Positions 27,355-36,954 are shown, numbered from the stretch's first letter. The stretch: 64,000 nucleotides of DNA from Bog-473 sp963791995 (GCA_963791995.1 CAWBUQ010000022.1:1-64000), one strand, 5' to 3'. Notes: generated by a model from the letters alone, not told the origin. Program-made: numbers and translations.

Positions 27355-28586
27355 TCAGGCCCGACCGGCCTCGCCCTGTGCGACCGCGGCTTCGACGCGT
27401 TCGAGCATGCGGGCGCTGCACCCCTGGGTCTCGAGGAGCGGGGCCACGTCCTCGGCGACGACGCGCGCGATCTCGTCGAAGACCGGCGCCAGTTCGCCGC
27501 CTCCCGCCAGCGCCACCGGCACGCCGGCGTCGCCGCCGGCGGCCATGTCGGGATGCAGCGGGATGGATCCCACCAGCGGCACGCCGAGTCCCGTGGCGAG
27601 GCGCTCGCCGCCGCCTGAACCGAAGAGCGCGTACGTGGTGCCGTGCTCGCAGGTGAAGTCGCTCATGTTCTCGATGACCCCGGCCACCCGCAGGTAGCCG
27701 CGTCGTGCCATGTCCGCGGCCCGGGCCGCCACCTTCTGTGCCGCCACCGGCGGGGTCGTGACCACGAGGAGTTCGGTGCGCGGCAGCAGCCGGGCCAGGC
27801 CCATCTGGATGTCGCCCGTGCCGGGCGGGAGGTCGATCAGGAGGTAGTCGAGGTCGCCCCAGTGGGCGTCTTGGAGGAACTGCTGCACCGCCCGGTTGAG
27901 CACCAGGCCGCGCCACATGATCGCCTGCTCCTCGTCGGCCAGGAAGCCCATGGACAGCACCCGGAGCGTTCCTGCACCGACACGGCGCTCGAGCGGGACC
28001 ATCTTTCCTTGACGCGCCTCGACATCGCCCTCCATGCCGAGCAGGCGCGGCACCGAGAAGCCCCAGATGTCGGCGTCGAGGATGCCGACCACCAGCCCCC
28101 TCGCCGCCAGTGCGACGCCGAGGTTGACGGTGACCGACGACTTGCCCACCCCGCCCTTGCCCGACGCGATGGCGAGTACCCGGGCGGTCGGGGGCACCGC
28201 CGTCTCGGGCGCGTCCTCGCGGGCCTTCCATCGGGCCCGTGCCATCACGGCGGCCCTCTCCTCGGCTTCCATGGCGGCGACCTCGACCCGGACCGAGCGC
28301 ACCCAGTCCAGCGACTCCACGTGGCCGACCACGTCCCGCTCGATCTGCGTGCGCAGGGGGCAGGCAGCGATGGTGAGGGCCACGTCGACCGTCACGTCGC
28401 CCCCGTCGATGGTGATGCGTCGCACCATGCCGAGATCGACGATGGTGTCGCCCAGCTCGGGGTCGATCACCGCCCGGAGCCGCTCGCGGACTTCGGCCTC
28501 GGGTCCGCTCGGCTCTGGGGTCGCGTCCGCCTCCGGGGGGACGCAGGCGAGCCCGCCGGTGCTCCAGGAGCGCTCTCGTGGGCCAT
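27355..28586 (-). CDS. Mrp/ApbC-type Fe-S cluster carrier ATPase; one frameshift
   Basis: An N-terminal MIP18/DUF59 domain (VRERLRAVIDPELGDTIVDL, with the Cys in TIAACPL) precedes a ParA/Mrp ATPase: IASGKGGVGKSSVTVNL (Walker A), ILDADIWGFSVPRL, DYLLIDLPPGTGDIQ. The Mrp CxxC that binds the bridging cluster is reduced to one Cys (NMSDFTCEHGTTY), as in many actinobacterial versions. The frame is open upstream to 28728, but ATG at 28586 (MAHESAPGAPAG) joins the body if the six-G run at 28535-28540 is really seven. Its role is delivery of Fe-S clusters to apoproteins. It diverges from erpA. Confidence 0.8.
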
Positions 28587-28741
28587 AGTGGATGCATTCT
28601 ACCTGCGTGGCACCCTTTTCCGACCGGACCGACCTTTGGTGATGGCGTGGGAACGACGCCGGTAACATATGGGGCAGTCCGCACGCACCGTGCTTGGCGG
28701 GCCGGCCGGCCGCCAGGGCACGGCGCAACGAGGAGGATCAA

Positions 28742-29110
28742 GTGACGACCATCTCCACGTCGGTCAACATCGGGCAGAAGCCGGCTCCGGTCACCCTGAG
28801 CGACACCGCGACGTCCAAGGTCGCCGAGCTGTTGGCGGAAGAGGACGGCGGCACCGAGCTGGCGCTGCGCGTGGCGGTGAAGCCGGGCGGATGCTCGGGC
28901 TACAGCTACGAAATGTTCTTCGACGCCGAGGTGATGGCCGACGACGTCGTGCGCGAGTTCGACAGTGTGAAGGTCGTGGTGGACGCGGCCAGCGCGGAGC
29001 TGTTGACGGGATCCACGCTCGACTACAGCGACGGGCTCCAGGGTGCGGGTTTTCACATCATCAACCCGAACGCCACGCGCACCTGCGGGTGCGGCTCCTC
29101 TTTCAGCTGA
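28742..29110 (+). CDS. erpA: Iron-sulfur cluster insertion protein (ErpA/IscA A-type carrier)
   Basis: 122 residues from GTG at 28742 with AGGAGG at 28731-28736. The A-type carrier core is VTLSDTATSKVAELLAEE, KPGGCSGYSYEM (first Cys) and TRTCGCGSSF (last two Cys). These three Cys bind the cluster for transfer. The length is typical. Divergent pairing with the Mrp ATPase places two Fe-S assembly factors under one 155-bp intergenic region. Which A-type subfamily it belongs to is not certain from sequence. Confidence 0.85.
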   Translation: MTTISTSVNIGQKPAPVTLSDTATSKVAELLAEEDGGTELALRVAVKPGGCSGYSYEMFFDAEVMADDVVREFDSVKVVVDAASAELLTGSTLDYSDGLQGAGFHIINPNATRTCGCGSSFS

Positions 29111-29260
29111 GCTCCGGCCCGCCGGTGCGCCCGAATCCCTGAGGGCGGCGTACCGCGCCTGGTGCGCTGAACCTTCGGACCGGCTTCATGCGTGAGCACC
29201 GCGGCGCTCGCCCCGGCCCCCGACGCGGTCACAGCCCCCCGACCCCGACGCTGCCTCTTC

Positions 29261-30959
29261 ATGACAGCTGACGTCGACTTCGTCCTCAACGGCGAGGCCG
29301 TGTCGGTCACCGACGGCATCTCCCTTCTCGACGCGCTGCGCGAGGAGCTCGGTTGCCGGTCCGCCAAGGACGGCTGCAGCCCCCAGGGACAGTGCGGGTG
29401 TTGCACCGTGTGGGTGGACGGGGCACCCCGCGTGTCGTGCGTGACGCCGGTCCGTCGCGTCGCGGGGCGCGCGGTCACCACGCTCGAGGGGTTGCACCCC
29501 GACGCCCGCTCCCGCTGGGCCACCGCCTTCATCGGCCGCGGCGCGAGTCAGTGCGGCTTCTGCACGCCGGGCATCGTGATGCGTCTCGCCGCGTTGGAGG
29601 GAGACGCGACGGGCGGCGCGCCGCCGGCACGCACGACGGGCGCGCCTGCGGCGCGACGCGACGTCGAGGCCGCGCTCCGAGCGCACCTGTGTCGCTGCAC
29701 CGGGTGGCAGTCGATCGTCGAGGCGGCGTGTGACGCACTCGATCTCGACAGCGAATCCGCTGACGCCGACGACATCGGGCGCGACCCGGTGCTGGCGGCC
29801 TGGCGGTCGCAGGTCGAAGGAACCGCCTTCCAGACCTCCAGCCCCGCCGTCGTCCTGGGCGGCGGCGGCTTCGCCGACGACGACGCCCCGGTGGACGCAC
29901 TGCTCCAGCTCGGCGCGACCGGGCCACTTGCCCGCGGGCTGCGCGCGGCGTGTGCCGCGACCGGGCGGGTCCAGGGTCGCAACAGCACGGTGCCGCTCTC
30001 GCACCCGGTGCCGGTGCCGCCGGGCGACTGGTCGCTCACGCTGCAGACGACGTGGGTCGAGCCCGCCTACGTCGAACCCGACGCCAGCTGGTGCCGCCCC
30101 GGTTCGTCACCCGTGTCGCCCCTGGCCAATGGGGGCGCGTTCGGCGGCAAGCGCCACAGCCCGGTGCCCGGGCGCGCCCGGTCGCTGGCCGACGAGTCGG
30201 GGGAGACGGTCCGGGTGCTCTGGCGCCGCGAGGACGTGGTCCGACGCGGGCCGAAGCGTCCTCCGCTGGCCGTGGCGCTTCGGCCCGACGGCAGTGGGGT
30301 GGTGCGGCGTCGGCTCGACGCCCGGCTCGCCCGATCTGACGCCGTTGGTGGCGCAGCTCCGGCGTTGGTTTCCGGGCGTGGAGGTCGAGGTGGTGGAGGT
30401 GAGCGGTCCACCCGTGGCGCTCGAGCTCCGCGGCGCGGGGTGGGCCGAGTTGTTGGCGGCCCAGCAGGTGTGCGCGGCACCCCGTCTCGCCGTGGGGGAG
30501 GGGCGGGCCGACGTCGAGGTACCGGATGCCGGCCGGGCCGTCGTGACGCTCCACGGCAGCGTCGGCGAGCGGGGACGGGTCGAGGTCGACGTGTGGGCGG
30601 GTGCGCTGCTCTGCCCGGTGACCCTGCGCTCCTACGCACTCGGCGCCGTGCACCAGGCGCTCGGCCTGGTCTGGAGCGAGGGCATCGCCGTCGACGGCAC
30701 CGGCGAACCGGTCGATCTGACCATCCGCTCGTTCGGCATCCTGGCCGCCCGTGACATGCCAGCGGTCGAGGTGCGGTTGCACCCAGAGGAGCGATGGCCG
30801 GTCAACGGTTCCGACGCGGTCTTCGCCGCCACTCTCGCTGCGGCGTGGATGGCCGAGGGTGTGCCAGCGTCGTGGCCGACCCGCCGCGCCGCCGTCCGAG
30901 CGCCGCGGCGCGACGTGGCACCATCGGAGCGACCGGAGCCTCGAGAGGAGCGAACATGA
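29261..30959 (+). CDS. Compact xanthine dehydrogenase-like fusion (2Fe-2S + partial Mo-subunit); frameshifted
   Basis: Start taken as ATG 29261 (GTG at 29192 is open). Residues 1-165 are a two-cluster small subunit: plant-type [2Fe-2S] KDGCSPQGQCGCCTVWVDG, then CGFCTPGIVM and HLCRCTGW. The rest resembles only parts of the Mo-binding large subunit: NGGAFGGKRHSP, a VRVLWRREDV helix, and, after a frameshift near 30305, ALGAVHQALGLVWSEG. The C-terminal GxGE that holds the catalytic Glu in xanthine dehydrogenases is VNGSDAVF here. No FAD subunit or MoCo-specific N-terminal large domain is nearby. It overlaps the RidA start (ATGA). An electron-transfer or degenerate hydroxylase role is inferred. 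Confidence 0.65.
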
Positions 30960-31375
30960 GCCCAGCCGTTGGTCCGTACTCGCCAGTGCGCCGCGTCGGC
31001 GACTGGGTGATCACGTCGGGGCAGGTGGGACTGGCTTCTGACGGATCCGGTGGCTCGGGACTGGCACCCGGCGGCACCGTTGCCCAGCTTCGCCAAGCGC
31101 TGGCGAACGTGGCCGACGTGCTCGCCACCGAGGGCGCCACCCTCGACGACGTCGTCAAGACGACGCTCTACCTCGTCGACATGGGTGAGTTCGCGGCCGT
31201 CAACGAGGTCTGGGTCGAGTACTTCTCCTCCAACCGTCCCACCCGCTCGGCGGTGGCCGTGGCAGCGTTGCCGATCGGAGCCAGGGTCGAGGTGGAAGCC
31301 TGGGCCTACGCGCCCGTGGTCTCGACGCTCGGCGCGTCGGCCGCCGCCGGAGCATCGTCTGACGCGGGCGACTGA
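30956..31375 (+). CDS. RidA/YjgF/Rid family protein
   Basis: 139 residues. SPAVGPYSPVRRVGDWVITSG is the family opening, VKTTLYLVDMGEFAAVNEVW the central motif, and RSAVAVAALPIGARVEVEAW carries the Arg that binds the carboxylate of imine substrates in RidA. Canonical RidA hydrolyses 2-aminoacrylate and other enamines to keto acids and ammonia. The ATG overlaps the stop of the molybdo-hydroxylase-like gene, so its real substrate may be a product of that protein. A 15-residue Ala/Ser tail overlaps the end of the convergent glnR-like gene. Confidence 0.85.
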   Translation: MSPAVGPYSPVRRVGDWVITSGQVGLASDGSGGSGLAPGGTVAQLRQALANVADVLATEGATLDDVVKTTLYLVDMGEFAAVNEVWVEYFSSNRPTRSAVAVAALPIGARVEVEAWAYAPVVSTLGASAAAGASSDAGD

Positions 31376-32115
31376 CCGCCCCGTGACGCCGGTGGCGCGC
31401 TCGTTGCCCCGTTGCGCTGGTTCATCCCGGGGTGCCACGCCACCTGTCCGAAGCGGTACCCGACCGAGCGCACGGTCTGGATCAGGTGCGCATGCTCCTC
31501 GCCGAGTTTGGCCCGCAGGCGCCGGATGTGGACGTCGACCGTGCGCGCGCCGCCGTAGTACTCGTAGCCCCAGACGCGGCTGAGCAGCGTCTCGCGGGTG
31601 AAGACCTTGGCGGGATGGCCGGCGAGGAAGCGCAAGAGCTCGTACTCCATGTAGGTGAGGTCGAGGATCCGGCCCGCCACGGCCGCCTGGTAGGTCTCGA
31701 GATTGAGCATCAGCGGGCCGTACTCGATGATGTCGGGGCGCAGGCTCTGTCCGGTGCGCCAGAACAGATGCTGGAGGCGCGCGACGAGCTCGTCAGGCCG
31801 GGCCGGCAGCACGCAGAAGTCGTCGTAGAGGTCGTCGCGGAGCAAGAGCTCGCCGACCTGCCCGGCGCCGATGGCGAGCAGCAGCGGGCTCATCGGTACC
31901 TCGCGCAGCCGCAGATGCCGGCAGAAGGCGACCGCCGCGGTCATGTCGGCTCCGGCGACGACGAGCGCGCCCGAGTACCCCAGCGTGCGGCCGTCGGGCC
32001 CGGGGGCCGCGATGTCCTCTGGTCCCGTGACGCCGTGGTGACCCAGTCCGGCGCCCTGGAGCGCCAGCGTCACCTCGGCCGGGAGGTCGACAGGGAAGCA
32101 GAGGAGGGGGTCCAT
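31306..32115 (-). CDS. glnR: GlnR-like orphan OmpR-family regulator
   Basis: 269 residues, the size of actinobacterial GlnR. The N-terminal receiver is atypical: SGALVVAGADMTAA holds the Asp-like position but the acidic pocket residues are missing, as in GlnR, which is not controlled by a kinase. The C-terminal winged helix is canonical: ILDLTYMEYELLRFLAGHPA, TRETLLSRVWGYEYYGGART and DVHIRRLRAKLGEEHAHLIQ. A Ser/Ala-rich tail follows. It lies 13 bp downstream of glutamine synthetase on the same strand. Nitrogen control of glnA is the natural inference; a PhoB-like orphan regulator is the alternative. Confidence 0.75.
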   Translation of the reverse strand: MDPLLCFPVDLPAEVTLALQGAGLGHHGVTGPEDIAAPGPDGRTLGYSGALVVAGADMTAAVAFCRHLRLREVPMSPLLLAIGAGQVGELLLRDDLYDDFCVLPARPDELVARLQHLFWRTGQSLRPDIIEYGPLMLNLETYQAAVAGRILDLTYMEYELLRFLAGHPAKVFTRETLLSRVWGYEYYGGARTVDVHIRRLRAKLGEEHAHLIQTVRSVGYRFGQVAWHPGMNQRNGATSAPPASRGGQSPASDDAPAAADAPSVETTGA

Positions 32116-32128
32116 CAGTCCAGCGCGG

Positions 32129-33460
32129 TCAGAGGAGCGGCAGGTAGCGATCCAGCTCGAACTGCGTCACTTCGGCCTGGTAGGCGTCCCACTCCTCGCG
32201 CTTGTTGCGGATGAACCATTCGAAGACGTGGTCGCCCAAGGTGTCGGCCAGCAGCTCGGACCCCTCCATCTCGTTCACCGCGTCGTGCAGGCTGGAGGGC
32301 AGCGGTTCGATCCCTTTCTTGGCGAGTTCCTTGGGGGTCAAGGTGAACAGGTTGTCGTCTGCTTCGGGCGGCAGCGGGTAGTTCTCTTCGATGCCGCGAA
32401 GGCCGGCGGCCAGGATCACGGCGAAGGTCAGGTACGGGTTGCAGGCGCTGTCGGGTGCGCGGTACTCGAGGCGGGTGGACTCCGCCTTGCCCAGCTTGAC
32501 CACGGGCACGCGCACGAGCGCCGAGCGGTTGTTGCGGGCCCAGCTCACGTGGACGGGCGCCTCGTACCCACCGATGAGCCGCTTGTACGAGTTCACCCAC
32601 TGGTTGGTGACCGCCGTGATCTCGCGGGCGTGATGCAGCAGGCCGGCGATGAATCGCCGCGCCACCTCGGAGAGCCCGTAGCGGTCGTTCTCGTCGACGA
32701 ACGCGTTGCGCTCACCCGTCCACAGTGAGACGTGGGTGTGCATGCCCGAACCCTGCACGCCCCCGAGAGGCTTGGGCATGAAGGAGGCGAAGGCGCCTTG
32801 CTGGCGCGCCATCTCCTTGATCACCATGCGCGTGGTCATGACGGTGTCGGCCATCGTGAGCGCATCGGTGTAGCGCAGGTCGATCTCGTGCTGGCTCCGC
32901 GCATCCTCGTGCTGGGTGTGCTCGACGGGGATGCCCATCTCCTCGAGCATGAGCACCGAGCGCCGGCGAAGGTCGCTCGTCAGGTCCGCCACCGTGAGGT
33001 CGAAGTAGGAGCCCGAGTCGAGGCCGACGGGGCCGTGGGCGGGGTCGGCGTCGGCGAAGTAGAAGAATTCCACCTCAGGCGAGGCGAAGAAGGTGTAGCC
33101 CGCCGCACGGGCTCGCTCGAGCGTGCGTCGCAGTGCGTGACGTGGATCGCCCTCGAACGGTGTGCCGTCGAGGTTGGCGATGTCGCAGAAGACGCGGGCG
33201 ACCTGGGCGTCGTCGTGCCACGGCAGCAGCTGGAACGTCTTGGGGTCGGGCCGGGCCAGGACGTCGGCTTCTTGCACCCGGCTGAACCCGTCGATGGCCG
33301 ACCCGTCGAAGGTCATGCCCTCGTCGAGTGCGTTCTCCAGTTCGGTCGACGTGATGTTGAACCCCTTCGGCGTGCCCAGCACGTCGGTGAACCACAACTG
33401 GACGAAGCGGATACCCCGCTCCTCCACTGTCCGCAGCACGTAGTCACGCTGACTTTGCAC
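32129..33460 (-). CDS. glnA: Glutamine synthetase type I, alpha-like (non-adenylylated form)
   Basis: 443 residues from GTG at 33460 (VQSQRDYVLRTVEERG). Motifs: FDGSAIDGFSRVQEAD in the N-terminal beta-grasp, ASPEVEFFYF (metal Glu), HEDARSQHEIDLRY, MPKPLGGVQGSGMHTHVSL (ammonium/metal site), NSYKRLIGGYEAP and NNRSALVRVP (ATP site). The C-terminal region lacks the adenylylated Tyr loop of GSI-beta, and the protein is about 30 residues shorter, so it belongs with the GSI-alpha/GlnA2 type. It catalyses glutamate + NH3 + ATP to glutamine. It is followed by the GlnR-like gene in one operon. Confidence 0.92.
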   Translation of the reverse strand: MQSQRDYVLRTVEERGIRFVQLWFTDVLGTPKGFNITSTELENALDEGMTFDGSAIDGFSRVQEADVLARPDPKTFQLLPWHDDAQVARVFCDIANLDGTPFEGDPRHALRRTLERARAAGYTFFASPEVEFFYFADADPAHGPVGLDSGSYFDLTVADLTSDLRRRSVLMLEEMGIPVEHTQHEDARSQHEIDLRYTDALTMADTVMTTRMVIKEMARQQGAFASFMPKPLGGVQGSGMHTHVSLWTGERNAFVDENDRYGLSEVARRFIAGLLHHAREITAVTNQWVNSYKRLIGGYEAPVHVSWARNNRSALVRVPVVKLGKAESTRLEYRAPDSACNPYLTFAVILAAGLRGIEENYPLPPEADDNLFTLTPKELAKKGIEPLPSSLHDAVNEMEGSELLADTLGDHVFEWFIRNKREEWDAYQAEVTQFELDRYLPLL

Positions 33461-33562
33461 GCCATGAGTTTCGCATGCCCTGAGCACCCGCCCGTCCGGG
33501 GCGGAGCCCGCCGGGCCGGAGGCCCGGGCGATCGGCCCGAGGGGCCCCGGTAATCTGGGTCG

Positions 33563-35302
33563 ATGCCCCACCTGCGCCTGGCCGCCGCGCAGCTCAACAC
33601 CGTCGTGGGCGACCTCTCGGGGAATGTCGAACGGGTGCTCCGGGCCGTGGCGGCCGCCGAGTCCGCCGGCGCCGACATCTGTGTGGCGCCGGAGCTGGCC
33701 ATCCCCGGCTACCCCCCCGAGGACCTCCTCCTCAAGCCGGGCTTCGTGGCCGACAACGTCACGGCGCTCGAGAAGGTCGCCGCAGCGAGCGGTCAGTGCG
33801 CGGTCGTCGTCGGCTTCGTCGGGGCAGCGCCCGGAAGCGAAGGCCTGGCCAACGCGGCAGCGGTGTGCGCGGGCGGACGCGTGGTCGGGGTGTACCGCAA
33901 GCAATGTCTCCCCAACTACGGCGTCTTCGACGAGCAGCGCTGGTTCGTACCCGGCGATGAGCCCCCGTCACTCTTCGGCATCGCCGGCGCCTGGGTGGGT
34001 GTCTCCATCTGCGAGGACGTCTGGTTCGACGACGGCCCGGTGGCACAGGCGGGTCGGGCCGGCGCGGACGTCGTCGTCAACCTCAATGCGTCGCCCTACA
34101 ACCGGGGGCGGCACGCCGAGCGTCTGGCCATGCTGCGCGGGCGGGTGGCCGAGGCCGGGTGCGCCATCGCCTACGTCAACCAGGTGGGCGGGCAGGACGA
34201 GCTGGTGTTCGACGGTGACTCCCTGATCGTCGGAGCCGACGGGTCGCTTGTCGCGTCGGGCGCGCAGTTCGCCGAGGATCTGGTGATCGTCGACCTTCCC
34301 GTCGGCCCGCACCGTCCCCACGGCGTCAGCGAGCTGGTGCCCCGGATCACGGTCACCGGGCCGGGCGCCCCCGACCGCGTGCCGCTGCCGCCGACGACAC
34401 CGCGGGCACCCCTGTCCGACCACGCCGAGGTGTACGCCGCGCTCGTCCTCGGGACGCGCGACTACCTCGCCAAGAACGGCTTCAGCGAGGCGGTGATCGG
34501 CCTCTCCGGCGGCATCGACTCCTCGCTGGTGGCCACGGTCGCGGTGGACGCGCTCGGGCCCGGACGCGTCCACGGCCTGTCGATGCCGTCGCGCTATTCG
34601 AGCGAGGGCTCCCGGGTCGACGCCGAGGTGCTGGCAGAGCGTCTGGGCATCGATCTCAAGATCGTCGCCATCGAAGAGGCGCACCTCGCGTTCTCCTCCA
34701 TGCTCGCGCCGGTGCTCGGACGCGAGCCGTCCGGTCTGACCGACGAGAACCTCCAGTCGCGTCTGCGCGGCGTGCTGTTGATGGCGGTCTCCAACGCCAA
34801 GGGATGGATCGTGCTCACCACCGGCAACAAGAGCGAGATGGCCACCGGGTACTCCACGCTTTATGGCGACTCCGCCGGCGGGTTCGCCGTTATTAAGGAC
34901 GTGCCCAAGACGCTCGTCTACGAGCTGTGCCGTTACCGCAACACCCAGGCCGTGCTCGAAGGCCTGCCCGGCCCCATTCCCGACAGCGTGCTCGACAAGC
35001 CGCCGTCGGCCGAGCTCCGCCCCGACCAGCGCGACGACCAGTCGCTGCCGCCCTATGAGGAACTCGACCCCGTGCTCCAGGCCTATGTCGAACGCGACCG
35101 CACCGCGGCAGACCTCGTGGCCGACGGCTTCGACCCCGACGTGGTCGACCGGGTGGTTCGTCTCGTCGACGGGGCCGAATACAAGCGCCGCCAGATGCCC
35201 CCCGGCGTGCGGATCACGACCAAGGCATTCGGGAAGGACCGCCGCATGCCGATCACCAACCGCTACCGCTCCTCGGCGCGCGAGGAGTCAGGGGGTGGCT
35301 GA
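33563..35302 (+). CDS. nadE: Glutamine-dependent NAD+ synthetase
   Basis: 579 residues. The N-terminal nitrilase-type amidase (1-265) carries the triad Glu (VAPELAIPGY), Lys (YRKQCLPNYG) and Cys (SICEDVWF). It releases ammonia from glutamine, which is channelled to the C-terminal synthetase domain: LSGGIDSSLVATVAV (pyrophosphate loop), STGN-equivalent TTGNKSEMATGYSTLYGD, and ELRPDQRDDQSLPPY. The product is NAD+ from deamido-NAD+. ATG start, followed by an overlapping GTG of the next gene. It diverges from glnA, so two glutamine-linked genes share one intergenic region. Confidence 0.93.
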   Translation: MPHLRLAAAQLNTVVGDLSGNVERVLRAVAAAESAGADICVAPELAIPGYPPEDLLLKPGFVADNVTALEKVAAASGQCAVVVGFVGAAPGSEGLANAAAVCAGGRVVGVYRKQCLPNYGVFDEQRWFVPGDEPPSLFGIAGAWVGVSICEDVWFDDGPVAQAGRAGADVVVNLNASPYNRGRHAERLAMLRGRVAEAGCAIAYVNQVGGQDELVFDGDSLIVGADGSLVASGAQFAEDLVIVDLPVGPHRPHGVSELVPRITVTGPGAPDRVPLPPTTPRAPLSDHAEVYAALVLGTRDYLAKNGFSEAVIGLSGGIDSSLVATVAVDALGPGRVHGLSMPSRYSSEGSRVDAEVLAERLGIDLKIVAIEEAHLAFSSMLAPVLGREPSGLTDENLQSRLRGVLLMAVSNAKGWIVLTTGNKSEMATGYSTLYGDSAGGFAVIKDVPKTLVYELCRYRNTQAVLEGLPGPIPDSVLDKPPSAELRPDQRDDQSLPPYEELDPVLQAYVERDRTAADLVADGFDPDVVDRVVRLVDGAEYKRRQMPPGVRITTKAFGKDRRMPITNRYRSSAREESGGG

Positions 35303-35888
35303 ACCACCCGCGGCCGGCGGCGCCGGCTGGCGTGACATCGACACGTTGGGCGCGCTGGTGGGGGCCTACTGCTGGATCGAACAGCTCATCTTCGGGGTCA
35401 CCGGGTCATGGGCGAGCGGACCCGGCGAGGCCGGCGGCGACGCGGGCGCCGAGGCGCGCGTGTGGTGCGCCGTGGCATCGCGTCGCCACGGCGAGTTGGC
35501 CGAGCGCTGGGCCGGCCGGCTCCCGGCGCGCGCCGGTGTGGACGCGGCCGCCTTGGTGCAGGCCCCGCCCGGACCGCTGGCCGACGCCTTTGCCGAACTG
35601 GTCGCGCTCCCCGACGCTGCGGTGGGGATGGCCGCGCTGGTCGAGGCCGTCCTGCCCGGGCTCGACGCCGTCTACGCCGCCCATCTGGAGACGGCCTCGC
35701 CGGTCTGTGAGGCCCCGGTGATGGAGGTCCTGACCGGGGCCCGCCGGGAGGTCAGGGCGGAGATCCGGGGCGGTCGTGCCCTCCTGGAGGCGTCTCGAGC
35801 AGGAGACGAGGGGAGCCTCACGACAAGGGAGTTTTTCGAACGGGCGTTTGCAGAGACGGACATTTTCCCTGCTGTACGGCCATCTTGA
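35295..35888 (+). CDS. Hypothetical helical protein coupled to nadE
   Basis: 197 residues from GTG at 35295, which overlaps the nadE stop. Mostly alpha-helical and Ala/Glu rich. WRDIDTLGALVGAYCWIEQLIF and ASRRHGELAERWAGRLP place Glu and His residues in helices as in ferritin-like four-helix bundles. A second E-rich pair, VEAVLPGLDAVYAAHLETA, supports that reading. A tRNA-hydroxylase or ferritin-like relative is possible, but I do not recognise a named family. The end of the protein (EFFERAFAETDIF) may bind partner protein. Translational coupling suggests expression with NAD synthesis. Confidence 0.6.
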   Translation: MAEPPAAGGAGWRDIDTLGALVGAYCWIEQLIFGVTGSWASGPGEAGGDAGAEARVWCAVASRRHGELAERWAGRLPARAGVDAAALVQAPPGPLADAFAELVALPDAAVGMAALVEAVLPGLDAVYAAHLETASPVCEAPVMEVLTGARREVRAEIRGGRALLEASRAGDEGSLTTREFFERAFAETDIFPAVRPS

Positions 35889-36003
35889 CAGCGCCATTAC
35901 ACTGTCTGCGCAGCCCTCGTACGCCAGGAACGGGCGTCGGCTGCGTTGTACTACGAGCGCAAGCCCGGCCAGGCCCCCCTGCCGAGGCACTGGGACGGAA
36001 GGT

Positions 36004-36954
36004 TTGGCGAGGATCTTGGCGAAGGAACGAATTGAGCGCGACGACGAGGATCTCGTCCGACTGTACCTGACCGACATCGGTCAGTACCCCCTGCTGACCA
36101 AGGACGACGAGGTCCGTCTCGCCCAGGCCATCGAGGCAGGGCGAGCGGCGGAGGCCGACGTGGCCAAGGCGCCCAAGGGGCTCACCACGGCCAAGAAGCG
36201 CGAGCTGCGCCGGGCCGTCATGGAGGGTGAGCAGGCCCAGCAGACCTTCGTGCAGTCGAACCTGCGCCTGGTCGTATCGATCGCCAAGAAGTATCAGGCC
36301 TCGGGCCTGCCGCTGCTGGACCTGATCCAGGAGGGGAACCTCGGCCTCATGCACGCCGTCGAGAAGTTCGACTGGCGCAAGGGCTTCAAGTTCTCGACCT
36401 ACGCCACGTGGTGGATCCGCCAGGCGATCACCCGCGGCATCGCCAACACCGGCCGGACCATCCGTCTGCCGGTCCATGCCGGTGACACACTCGCCCGCGT
36501 GCAGAAGGCCCAGGCCCGCCTGGAGCTGAAGCTGGGCCGCCCGGCCACGCTGGCCGAGCTCGGCATCGAGGTCGAGATGCCCGAGGACAAGCTCGTCGAG
36601 GCCCTGCGCTTCCGGGCCGAGCCGCTGTCGTTGTCCGAGCCGCTGCGCGAGGACGGGGACGCCGAGCTGGGCGATGTCGTCGAGGACCGTTCGGCCGAAT
36701 CCCCCTTCGAGGTCGCGGCGGTGTCGCTGCTGCCCGACGAGATCGGCCGGCTCCTCTCCCCGCTCGACGAGCGCGAGCGCGAGATCCTGCGCCTGCGCTT
36801 CGGTCTCGATCGGGGTGAGCCCCGTACGCTCGAAGAGGTCGGCGAGCACTTCAACCTGACCCGGGAGCGCATCCGCCAGATCGAGGCGCGGGCGATGTCC
36901 AAGCTGCGCCATCCGTCGTCGGACACGGGTGCACGCGACCTGCTGACGGTCTAG
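36004..36954 (+). CDS. RNA polymerase sigma factor, sigma-70 group 2 (SigB/HrdB-like)
   Basis: 316 residues from TTG at 36004 with GGAAGG just upstream. Region 1.2 is DLVRLYLTDIGQYPLLTKDDE. Region 2 is NLRLVVSIAKKYQASGLPLLD, then KFSTYATWWIRQAITRGIAN (the -10 element reader). Region 3 is ARVQKAQARLELKLGRPATL. Region 4 is LEEVGEHFNLTRERIRQIEA (the -35 reader). Region 1.1 is missing, so it is an alternative group 2 factor rather than the full primary factor, although the match to the primary type is very high. A tiny membrane peptide gene follows 24 bp later. Confidence 0.85.
   Translation: MARILAKERIERDDEDLVRLYLTDIGQYPLLTKDDEVRLAQAIEAGRAAEADVAKAPKGLTTAKKRELRRAVMEGEQAQQTFVQSNLRLVVSIAKKYQASGLPLLDLIQEGNLGLMHAVEKFDWRKGFKFSTYATWWIRQAITRGIANTGRTIRLPVHAGDTLARVQKAQARLELKLGRPATLAELGIEVEMPEDKLVEALRFRAEPLSLSEPLREDGDAELGDVVEDRSAESPFEVAAVSLLPDEIGRLLSPLDEREREILRLRFGLDRGEPRTLEEVGEHFNLTRERIRQIEARAMSKLRHPSSDTGARDLLTV

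Noticed and set aside
35885..35913. ttgaca upstream of the sigma factor gene as a -35 box
   Set aside because: No -10-like hexamer lies 16-19 bp downstream (gcgcag is there), so a promoter is not supported.
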